NCBI GenBank assembly: GCA_943735955.1
Contig: OX030956.1
Location: 10,997,444-11,061,443, forward strand
Reading direction: 5' to 3'
Source of the DNA: Piscicola geometra
Taxonomy: Eukaryota; Annelida; Clitellata; Hirudinida; Piscicolidae
DNA length: 64,000 nt
Made by a program: the position numbers and the translations under genes. The notes under the pieces are model-generated. The model was not told where the DNA came from. It saw only the letters and a program-made list of their open reading frames with translations, and did not search any database. Shown here one piece after another: positions 54,701 through 64,000 of this stretch (the first letter of the stretch is position 1; each line of letters opens with the position of its first letter).

Positions 54701-57014
54701 GAGACTCACCGAACAGAACACTAACCCCATATATATATAGTATATACTATGACTAACCCTTACACCACAGAAGCTATTTAATTAACTGCGCTCATAAGAT
54801 TCAAAACTAGAACATTTAAACTTAAATTGTTTAATCTATTTACCGCATTTCTTTCATAGCTAACTTTTCTGTATTTTTAGGCATTTCCTAAGTTTAGAAA
54901 ATTATTTTTTAAAATTCATTTTTACATTTTACAATTTTCACGGAAAAAACCAAAAAGACTAATTTTCATTCATTTAGCTCTAATCAGCTATAACCGACTA
55001 AATGACTAAGTGATAGTCTCGATTCATTAATCCCTCACTTGTAATACATGAGGCTGAGATCGAACGACGGCCAATTCACTGCTCTACTTTTCACCTGATT
55101 TTTGACCCATTCATCTTGAAGCTTTAGTGCCTCGTCAACGTTTAGTTGGGTGGAACTGGTTCTCGCCATTGGGTCATTTGTGAAGGGAGATTCTTGCGCA
55201 GTCTGTGTCAGGGTAATTGAAAGTTCTCGAAGTTGAAAGATGTTTCCACATTGGAAAAGAGTTTATAAACTGTTCTCTAATATGAAAGTATTTGAAAATT
55301 TCTTTAATACGTGGTTAAAGAAACTATGTATGAAAGATTTAAAAAAAAAGTTCAATCTTTTTCGCATACCCTGGCGATGTACAAGGCCACCACCTTCGTA
55401 GAAAAGGAGAAATCCGGGTGTCTGATTAGCATGAATCTTTCATTTACCTTTTTAGAGTAATTTATTAAATAAATAAAAAATGAATTACTAATATAATTGA
55501 TATAAAGAAAATGGGAAATTTAGTTCTTTCAAAAAGTAATGTGAGGTCAGATATGCTAGTGAAACGACTTTTGAAGAGTTACTAACAGCGTTCATGACGT
55601 GTACGAAGAAGTATTTGATGTGGTCGATGGCGTCATTGGCTTTGTTATTGGTGAAGCTCAAAAACCTTTAAAAAAAATTCATTGATTAGTTTTAAATAAA
55701 CAATTTATGTCTGTATGGGAAAACTAAAAATATTATAGGATACAAACAAAGAAAATAAAATTAAACTCTATCCCCTCACCTCAGGTAAGTTGTATAATCA
55801 ATTATGACCAGAATTTCGACAACAAGATTTTGCTTTCCACTTCGCTGGTTGCTCACTTGGCCTCCTGCAGAACTTGTTTCGTTGAAAAGGTCAGCCAGTG
55901 TTTCATTGCTTGTTGTGGTGGAATCCTCTTTAGACACTAGGTGAGTTAAAAATTTTGAATTTCTAAATTTTGTAGCTATATATAAAATAATGAAGAAATC
56001 CTAAAATACAATCTGAAGTTAAATATTAGAAAAATTAATTTTATTTTAAATTATCATTTTGTTTTTAGAATTTATTCCATTTTTAATCCATAGATGGTAG
56101 GAATAAATGAATTAGTTATATATTATGAATATTTCATTCTTATTAAAAAATGTTCAGAAACCATCATTTTCAAAGTTGAGGTTTTTGTTTGGCTTGAGTT
56201 TGGAAAGCTTGTAGGGCTGTCCGTCTATTGAGAAGTTTTTTTCTTCTTGCACCCTGTCTCCCAAGGCTTCTTCGTTGTAGTCGGCAGGCATTACGTTGTA
56301 TTCTTGCTCCTTGTGAGTGAAACTGCCCACCTACAAATTAATAAAAAAAGCAAAGAATCAAAACGATTCTTTTGGAACTTGGAATCAGTCAGTGTTAAAC
56401 GCACGTAAGTCGTGAGTTTGGAGGAGGCATTCTTGAATAAGGTGATCGTGAACTCAGCTTTGAACTTCTCGTTCTTGTAGAGAGCTGTGTGCTGCAGTAG
56501 GAAAATGCCAGATTATTTAAAGAATTACTCAGTAGAAACAACAAAAGTCTGTTACATTTTTAATGTTCGAAAAAAAGAGTGGAAGCACAGCAAGGATCCT
56601 ACCTCATGTTTATCGCCTGGGTGCACCACCATTTCTCCATTGCGGTCATCAGAAATCACCTCGGCATTCTCCACCTCACCTCTCACTTCCTTCAGTTTCA
56701 GTTTCAGCGTGAACTTGTCATTGATTGGAATTGCCAGAGTCAATTGTTTTGGTAAAGAAACTTTCTTCTCTTTCTTGGCGTCTGGATTTTGATATTTAGA
56801 GATCGTTTTTAGTAGTAAAAATTCTATTTTATCTTTTTATAAAAATTCTATTGAATGCGTTTAAATAATTTTTTATAACAGCAGATGTTTAATCTTTATC
56901 TATAAATTTATATATCTAAATTCTAATAGATTTGAACAAACTTTTTGCAGCAGAACAGGCTACTAGAAGTGCCAATACAATGCATGAAATGCAGTTTATT
57001 TTGAATAATTTCAT
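51710..57014 (-). CDS. G5: ADAMTS-like M12B metalloprotease with four PLAC-type modules (reference copy)
   Basis: Exons (minus): 56942-57014, 56603-56781, 56405-56491, 56162-56330, 55780-55936, 55587-55665, 55370-55447, 55039-55202, 53972-54100, 53699-53857, 53414-53561, 53099-53270, 52797-52961, 52532-52650, 52065-52257 and 51710-51822; 2,184 nt, 727 residues. Residues 1-23 are a signal peptide (hydrophobic core IVLALLVACSAA). The prodomain (to about 215) has no cysteine, so no cysteine switch. The catalytic domain starts near VVEILVIID, with zinc site HELGHNIGADHD and Met-turn IMAP. Exons 11-12 are the ADAMTS disintegrin-like module (KPGQKYSLTDQC, DGTSCGDRMWC, GRCV). Exons 13-16 each encode a module with a CCxxC signature (CCKTC, CCRTC, CCNKC, CCLSC) typical of PLAC domains. 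A secreted zinc endopeptidase is inferred. A PLAC-like reading is preferred to ShK because of the adjacent cysteines. Confidence 0.9.
54148..54947. mobile_element. Inverted-repeat-bounded insertion in G5 intron 8
   Basis: 800 bp, same 15-bp ends and contents as the G1 copy. Confidence 0.55.
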
Positions 57015-57088
57015 TAGAAATTTTTCAATTATTCTTTTAAATGTCAAGTTTTTTAACTTTTCAACTAAAAAGATGTCTTTTTCTGTAA

Positions 57089-57097
57089 CTTTATATA
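57089..57097 (-). promoter_or_regulatory. TATA box of G5
   Basis: TATATAAAG 75-83 bases upstream of the G5 ATG on the minus strand, in the 750-bp spacer 57015-57764 between G6 and G5. No other gene is seen in the spacer. Confidence 0.5.
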
Positions 57098-57764
57098 TAC
57101 AGTTTTAAAAATTATATTTTATCGAATTTGCCAATGTAAAAAAAGTATGAATATTAATTTTTAGGATACCTTTCAAAAACCCACACAAATCTGAGATAAA
57201 GTAAATATTCCTTCATTAAATCCACTAATGAGTCTAATAAGATACACTCCGGGAATTTTGAAATACTCCTATAAAATCGATAAAATGTAGTTTTTTTTAA
57301 AAAAATTCTGAGCGACTTTTTTGATCAAATCATCACTCGATGTAGAGTGGCATAAGTATTCTTTTAAAATAATTTTCCATCAGATAATTTATTTTATTTC
57401 ATCGTCGCAGTGAGAGTGAAACCTACTAATTGTATCTTTTTCATAATATTTCGTTAGAAACCATGAACTTTGAATTCATTCAACACTCTAGCAATACAAT
57501 TGAATGTTTTTGTAACGCCCCTGCAGACACTATGAAAAGTAATTTATTCACTCGAAACATGTAGATTATTCCAGATATTCCAATGAAGTTCAAAATATTT
57601 GGTGAATATAGCATTTTAACCTAATTATAATTGTCTAATTAAAAAATAATAATGGCTCTCATCAAAACATACGTTTTAAAAAATTGTTTATGAAAAGTAA
57701 CTAAAGAATGAATTTATATAGGATTATAATTGAAACAGTTTCCACTGAGAATTCTTTGAAGTCC

Positions 57765-60700
57765 TCACCATCTCCCATTGCACGAGGCACAGCAGATAGA
57801 GTTGGTGTAGTATCTTAGGCAGTCGTAAGGAAAATGAAGGACATGGTTGGGACACCGGAAATCGTGGTCTTTGCAGAGAACTTGAAAGAATTACATTTTA
57901 TAAATTATTTTTCATAAGAAATAATTTCCGCTTTCAATTTCTAATAATTGATTTTGAAAAGTTTAGTAACAAACTTGAGTTTGCTTTATAAGCCTCTATC
58001 AAAAAACTACAGAAAGTGTTTATATGATTTATAGGAATTAATAAACCAATAAAAAAAGACAGAAATAACATACTGGTAGGCTTTCGAGCCTCTGTGGCAC
58101 ACTTGTTGCAACAGTTATTCTTCATATAATACAGGTTACAGCTGTATTGTGACATGCTACATTCTGGCAGCTAAAAAAGACAAAAGCAAGTTTCTTAGAG
58201 AGATAACAATGAGTAATTTCAATTATTAACGGTTACAAATTTTTTCTAACAAAATATCGTTAATAAATAATAATCTCTTTGAATTTGTTTTCCCCAAACA
58301 TGACTTACATCCTCGCTAAAGCATCCGTTGGCGTTTTGGACACATGTTGAGCAACAAATAAGTCTGTTCACTTCGTATAAACAAACGCCCTTAGTGCACC
58401 AATTGGCTTTGTCTCCATACGGACAAGCTGTTGAGATGGTTTAGAGCATTCACAAATAGTATATATATTATTAATAATACAATATTAGTTTGCACATTTA
58501 TACATTTTATCTTTCTATTCGCAATTTATTTTATTTAATTGTTATTTATAATAAATGAATTTTATTCAATTGTTGGTTCTGTTGAACGCAAATTCCTCAC
58601 TGGCACTCGAGTTTGCCTTGATATCCGCGCACGTTTTGCAGCAAAGATCAGCAACTTTTGCATTGTAACAGAGGTACTTGTAATGACTTTCCACCAGAGA
58701 ACACGTCAAGTTGGCGATGTCATAGTTGTCAACGTCGTAGCTTAGGAACGTTGTAGTGTCTCCATACGGACATTCGCTTGCTAATTCATAATAACAGAAT
58801 TTACTTTGAAATTCTTAATTAATTTTTTAGCACAAATTATAATTGAGTTATCATTTAATTGATCTTCAAAAATTATGAATTTTTACATAAAATACCCTAT
58901 AATAAAAAACCCAAAAAAAATTTTAAGCCATTTTTAAAAGCCCTAACGCGTAAAGACGGGTGCGGCAGCGTCGGCGACACAGCGGCCACTGATGCACCAC
59001 ATGCGGTTGCCACACGAAGTGCCGTCTATCGGCCTGAAGTTTTGCAGCCAGGAACACTGGTTGGAAGATGGCATGGAGCACTTCATGTTTTTGCAGAGGT
59101 TGCCGTACATGGCACTTCCCTGGAGTTTGTGGGTGTGAGATTAATTTTTATGAAATTCAAAGATTGAATAGGGGAAAGCAGAAGGATTTATTGAATAAAT
59201 AGATAAACAAAATGTGGCGTCACCCCGCAGTAGACTGAGCCTGGCCCCTCGGACATAAGGCATTGGTCCATCAGTGAGTACCTTTGGCCTGGCTTGGTGG
59301 CCAAGTTAGCAGTGCGGTTCATGGGATCCAGAAGATGAGACGGTGTGTTCAGAAGACAATTTGTTCCAAGGCTTTCAAAAATAAAATTTTAGGTGTATTA
59401 AATAAATGATTTGAGTACAGTAATAGGCTTTGAAATTCGTGTTTAGATTCTCAAAAACATTATTATAGTTTTTCTGTTATATTGACAGTCCCATTTATAA
59501 ATCATTAAAAAAACATTTTTGAAAAATTTAATAAATAAGCGGCTAATACGTTTAAACCAACATGTTAAGGTTCGTGATATGGTCGGCAAAGCTCTGAATG
59601 CTACAGGGGGAGAAACTGAATTCATTGTTGGTTTTTCCTGAGTCCCCAATAATAAGCGGAGCCATAATGAACTGGTGCTCCGGCTTGCATGCAGCTGTTT
59701 CATCGTGGTTTGAGCCCATGCTGGTTTGATTATGGGCTTTTAAATTAGAATCTTTTTATAAATATGTTAGATTAACTTGATTAAAACTGAGTTTAAAAAA
59801 AACTTAATAAAATAATTTTCTTTCATAAAGTAAGCGTCTAACTTATGTCCTAATTCGTGAGTAGTGAGGTAGATGGTGTCATGGACGCCAAGGTTTCGCA
59901 CGAGGGCTGCAGGTTTTTCCGCACAAACTCCTCCAATGTAAGCCATGCCAACCGTTCTCCCAGTGGTAAGACTGTTTAAGGCTTCGTTGATAGATTAATT
60001 CCGAAAAAATATATTAATTTAATAATGATCTCTTTCTCATTCACTTAGTTTAAATTATTTATTTAAAAAAATAGTTTGATTGATAGACATTCAGGTTTTA
60101 AACTCCTTACTCGTGAAACATGAGGCTGAGATCGAAGAGAGGAAAGTTCATTGTGCCACTTTTGACCTGTTCCTTGACCCATGTATCCTGAAACTTCAGA
60201 GACTCCTCAATATTGAGATGTGTGTCGTTAGGCCTCACCCTGGGATCGTTTGTGAAGGGAGCTTCTTGTACCGTCTATGTCGGGTAATTGAAAGTTGAAA
60301 CAGATATTCATCAAAAAGCACATACTTTTTGCTTATATCTATTAATATATCGATAAAAAAAGATCGATTGAAGATGTTCGGATTCAGTGATCATTCTTTC
60401 TTTCATACCCTGGCAATGTACAAGGCCACCACCTTCATAGACCAGGTGAAAAACGGATGTTGGATTAGCATAAATCTTTGGTTAACCTTTTTGAGAATTA
60501 TTTATTATATTTGAGAATGTTAACTTAACTTATTTGAAGAGTTAGAAGTTCTTAATCAAAACTATTTTGAAATCTAATGAATTCGCAAAAAAAATATTAC
60601 CAAGTTTCAAATACATAATTTTTAAGAAGTTACTAACAGCGTTCATGACGTGTACGTAATAGTATTTGATGTGGTTTATTGCCTCACTGGGTTCATTATT

Positions 60701-62342
60701 GGTGAAGTTCAAAAACCTTCGGAAAGAAAGCTTTCACTTAGTGTTCCATTCTTTTAGGAAAAATCTATAGTTTAGTTAGAAAAAAATAATTCATAGGGTA
60801 ATTTTATATATTGTTCCACCATTTTGAGTACTCATCACGGTCATAAAAATTAATTTGCAAAAAAATAATAAATCACAATAAACCAAAAAAATAAAACACT
60901 AATTTCAATATTTTCTCTCACCTTAGGTAAGTTGACAAATCAATGATGACTAGAAGCTCGACGACAAGATTTTGCTTGTAGTACAACTGATTGCTTACTT
61001 GGGCGGAGTTTTTAGATCTGGTTTCGTTGAAAAGCTTAGCCAGTGTTTCATTGCTCGTGTTATCCCCGCTCAGAACTAGGTGAAATCAAATCTATCACAG
61101 TTTTTTAACTAAAATACAAAACGTAAACCAACAATTTGTTTAATATTTAACAAAATTAAAATTATTTACTTTTTCGGAATGTTAAAGTAAGTAAGTTAAA
61201 ATCAAGTTTAATACTTAAAACTAATTTTCGAAATTAAACAATTTCAACACCATCATTTTCAAAGTTGAGGTTTTTGTTGGGCTTGAGTTTGGAAAGCTTG
61301 TAGGGTTGTCCGTCTATTGAGAAGTTTTTTTCTTCCAGCACCCTGTCTCCCAAGGCTTCCTCGTTGTAGTCGGCAGGCATTACGTTGTATTCTTGCTCCT
61401 TATCAGTGAAACTGCCCATCTGTTATAATAATGAGAAGAATTATTATAGTGGCGTATAACCCGAACGAACTTCCAGGCCACTTAGGCTGCATATTTTCAT
61501 TTGCGCCTTTGAGTTACTAGGACATTGGTTGCACTTGAACCTAGGACTTTTCATTATTTGTCAAGCCGAGAGTCGTTCACCTAAAACCCGTTATCTGTAC
61601 AGCCTTTAAATCATTTTAAGTCAACAATCAAAAAGAATTAAAAGGATTTTTTCTACAATTTATCAAAGATGAAGTATCAAGCACGTAAGTCGTGAGTTTG
61701 GAGGTTGCATTCTTGAATAAGGTGATCGTGAACTCAGCTTTGAACTTTTCGTTTTTGTAGAGAGCTGTGTGCTGCAGTAGGAAAATGTTTATTGAAATAA
61801 TTGGTAGAAATAAAGATGTTTTATATAATTAAATTTTTAAATACTTCATCAAAACTTTGGGAATTCCGAAAGTGGTTCCAAAACTGTTTCGAAGCCCAGC
61901 AAGGGTCCTACCTCATGTTCATCGCCTGGATGCACCACCATTTCACCATTGCGGTCATCAGAAATCACTTCGGCATTCTCCACCTCGCCTCTCACTTCCT
62001 TCAGTTTCAGTTTCAGCGTGAACTTGTCATTGATTGGAATTGCCAGAGTTACCGTTTTTGGTAAAATACCGTTTTTCTCTTCCTTAGCCCCTGAAGGATA
62101 GTGTTTATAAAATCATTTTTTTTAAATATTTTTTTTAAATCTTGCCTCAGTTTTAAACAAGTTAAAAGAATATTTTTCCCCCAGAAAAGCATATGCTTGA
62201 ATTTTATCTATAAAGATATATCTTTTAAAATCTTTATAGTTATCCATATAAGGTCTCTATAAAAACCTTGTGCAGCTGCATGGTCTAATAGAAATGCAAT
62301 TAAAGTAAATTCAATTAAATAAAATTTAAACATTTTCATCAT
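57765..62342 (-). CDS. G6: diverged ADAMTS-like M12B metalloprotease, array founder type
   Basis: Exons (minus): 62267-62342, 61912-62090, 61685-61771, 61251-61419, 60922-61075, 60638-60716, 60409-60486, 60111-60274, 59843-59971, 59562-59720, 59224-59371, 58948-59119, 58601-58780, 58309-58427, 58074-58170 and 57765-57880; 2,106 nt, 701 residues. Every join keeps frame. The start MMKM precedes a signal core FTLIAFLL ending DHAAAQ. The catalytic domain has TTGRTVGMAYIGGVCA, HELGHNMGSNHD and IMAP; the disintegrin-like module has DGTSCGNRMWC; four PLAC-type modules end CCASCNGRW-stop. The prodomain exons 2-4 are nearly identical to G1-G5 while exons 5, 8, 12, 13, 14 and 16 are clearly diverged. 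Exon 15 is short, without the Thr/Lys-rich repeats. It is the only gene without the intron 8 insertion, and the source type of O1-O4. Confidence 0.9.
61440..61605 (-). mobile_element. Inverted SINE copy in G6 intron 3
   Basis: Reverse-complement of the SINE body, B-box region (gcacttgaacctagg) and A-box part (gagagtcgttcacc). Independent insertion of the same family, absent from intron 3 of G1-G5. Confidence 0.75.
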
Positions 62343-62538
62343 GGTAAATAATTATTTTTTCTTTAAAGTACAATTTCCTTTATTATAATTTTTACAGCTT
62401 TTAAAGTTCCATTAAATCGAATTTTCCGTGGACGAGAAGCTAACTCGCAATCGTTTAAATATTAATTTTCTCTGTACCATGCAAACAACCCACACAACTA
62501 TTTGATAAATTACCTTTACTGTATCTAAAAGAGTAAGT

Positions 62539-62870
62539 TTATAATGTGGTGGGGGTGCTGGTAATGATAGTGACTCTGTTTGGAACTTCCAATTTGTCTA
62601 CGCATTTAAGCACCGCTCTTTCCAGTTCTTGACCCAAGAATTTCCAGGCGATAATGATGAGGATGTGGGTGAGGCATACATATATTATGTATATGGGGTG
62701 AGGTTAAATGTGAAAGGGGGTTAACAAGATTGTTTGCTTTAAAATAAATTGTATATATAATATATTCTATAGGGGAGTTTAAAAAAGTTTTATTAAAAAA
62801 ATTTATTGATAATCGCTTTTGAAGTTTATAAAAAAGCGCCATCTTATATTTGATTGATTGAATACTTCCA
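62539..62870 (+). mobile_element. Retroposon-like sequence with ATTG tail, related to 2400-2684
   Basis: It shares with 2400-2684 the ordered blocks gtgggtgaggt, gattgttt, a TA-rich stretch, aaatttatt, gcgcc and a short gattgattga end. It lies in the 719-bp gap between G6 and NDUFB11; the rest of that gap (62343-62538, 62871-63061) is AT-rich flank with no gene. Confidence 0.45.
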
Positions 62871-63061
62871 GGTTAACGTTTTTCTTTTTAACGAAAAAAA
62901 CAAAAAGCAGTTTAACTTTGTTTCAAATTATTTTAAAACATTTATAATCCATATGATGACAACCATTTTAAAATAATAATCAAATAAATTATCAATACTA
63001 ATAATGTAATAAATCTAAAAATCTAATCCAGACTTTAATGAATAATTAATTATTGAGTTAA

Positions 63062-63734
63062 TTAGATGACTATGTCAAAATCCTTGAGCTCTTCCTCTGG
63101 CAAGAGCTCAATTTTTTCGGGGGGTACATAATTTGGGTCGATGAGAGGCAGACCCAGTCTCTCACGCCTGTCCAGCTCCAAGTAGGCCTCCCTCTGGGCC
63201 CATGCAACATCGCTAAAAAAACATAAAATGTGAAAAATGTTGAACCATATATTTGAATTTGAATTGTTTAAAGGTTGCATTATTTAAAAACTTACTTAAA
63301 ATCTGGAAAATAGGCATAGAAGAAGGTCAGTCCGCATATAACAACAGTGAAAGCGGTGAACATGATTGCATGATTGGCCCACTCATCTGTATCCCTGTCA
63401 ACCATGTCGTATCCATAAGACATCCAGTTCTGTTGATTTTTAACTGAGTTGCATTTATAGGAAGTTATATTTAGGGTTTAAAAAAGATAATGATATATAG
63501 GTATGAAACCTCGTCTTTTTCTAAAAGATTTTCAGTTTCAGGTCCATAAAGTGAATTCTCTACATGTCCCTTGTTCACCGCCATCACATCTTTCTGCTTA
63601 TCTGTCGTCGAAATAAATTTCTTCTGCCCCAAAAGTTGATTTTTAACATTCATGAAAACTGAAGGTGTGATGAGCTTTTTGAAAATAGGCCTAGATGCCT
63701 TATTTAGGCACATACGAGCCAAGGACAACGCCAT
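63062..63734 (-). CDS. NDUFB11: NDUFB11, mitochondrial complex I ESSS subunit
   Basis: Accessory subunit of respiratory complex I (NADH:ubiquinone oxidoreductase), membrane arm, inner mitochondrial membrane. Three exons (minus): 63510-63734, 63296-63429 and 63212-63062, phases 0 and 2, 510 nt, 169 residues. The N-terminus is rich in Arg/Lys/Ser without acids (MALSLARMCLNK), like a mitochondrial targeting sequence. Exon 2 has the WMSYGYD segment and one membrane helix (IMFTAFTVVICGLTFFYAY) followed by PDF. Exon 3 has WAQREAYLELDRRE, GLPLIDPNYVPPEKIELL and an acidic end, all characteristic of the ESSS family. The length is close to the usual 150-170 residues. The start is the first Met in a clean upstream context. 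A single copy, outside the duplicated array. Confidence 0.92.
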
Positions 63735-64000
63735 TTTAGTTTTTCATCAATAGCTTTCACTTTTAGTTTGTATAAATGTAACCTGACCAAACAGTTTTTC
63801 CAAAAATATTTATATAAGTATTGTGATTAATTGTATTTAAAACAAATAAATATTTAAAATATACAATCCATTTAAACATTTTAGTAACTATGCATGCGTG
63901 TAAAAATGGCTGTTACTTTCCCTTATATTATTTCCTTGATTACGTTTGAAGGTATTTAATTTTGAAAGAATGTCTTCCGGCTCTACTTTAACCGATTCTA
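63735..64000. other. NDUFB11 upstream region, possible divergent first exon at the edge
   Basis: AT-rich. A plus-strand frame from 63972 (ATGTCTTCCGGCTCTACT..., Met-Ser-Ser-Gly-Ser-Thr) runs off the window and could be the first exon of a divergent gene. Too short to judge. Confidence 0.2.

Overview
The window is AT-rich metazoan nuclear DNA. Genes have short introns with GT/AG ends. The flanking genes are animal nuclear genes for mitochondrial proteins, and decayed LINE, SINE and hAT elements are abundant. It looks like an invertebrate, but nothing here fixes the phylum. No bacterial, viral or CRISPR features were seen.

Layout. Positions 1-991 (+) carry the last five coding exons of CDK5RAP1. 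The far right (63062-63734, -) carries complete NDUFB11. Between them lies a head-to-tail array, all on the minus strand, of one gene family: a secreted ADAMTS-like (M12B, reprolysin-type) zinc metalloprotease. Each gene has 16 small exons: signal peptide (exon 1), prodomain (2-5), catalytic domain (5-10, active site HELGHNxGxxHD split by a phase-2 intron), disintegrin-like/Cys-rich module (11-12) and four Cys-rich PLAC-type modules (13-16). No thrombospondin type 1 repeat is visible. I call the genes G1 (2661-9175), G2 (13763-19068), G3 (28849-34131), G4 (40369-45655), G5 (51710-57014) and G6 (57765-62342). G2-G5 each assemble to 727 codons and G6 to 701 codons. G1 is altered at its 3' end: exon 15 holds a coding minisatellite of 68 exact-length 24-bp units, and its last PLAC exon has a Cys codon changed to a stop.

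Between successive genes lie four orphan 3' cassettes, O1-O4 (exons 13-16 of a G6-type gene, no promoter, signal peptide or protease). Each is followed by a (TA)n tract, a dead CR1/Jockey-like LINE and a tRNA-derived SINE. O2, O3 and O4 contain the same hAT transposon insertion (TSD ATTTATAG). O1 and G6 keep the empty site. The structure is explained by tandem duplication of a block reaching from the last CDK5RAP1 intron to intron 12 of a G6-type gene. A second copy of the last CDK5RAP1 exon survives at 28218-28310. A LINE insertion at the junction, a LINE/SINE deletion shared by three junctions, and unequal exchange or gene conversion followed.

How the parts may work together (inference). 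The genes encode secreted proteases whose C-terminal Cys-rich modules probably bind substrate or matrix. All exon phases at 12/13, 13/14 and 15/16 are phase 1, so the protease core of one gene could splice in frame to the orphan PLAC cassette lying downstream of it. The locus could therefore work as one protease core with alternative C-terminal cassettes. This is the most interesting testable idea in the window.
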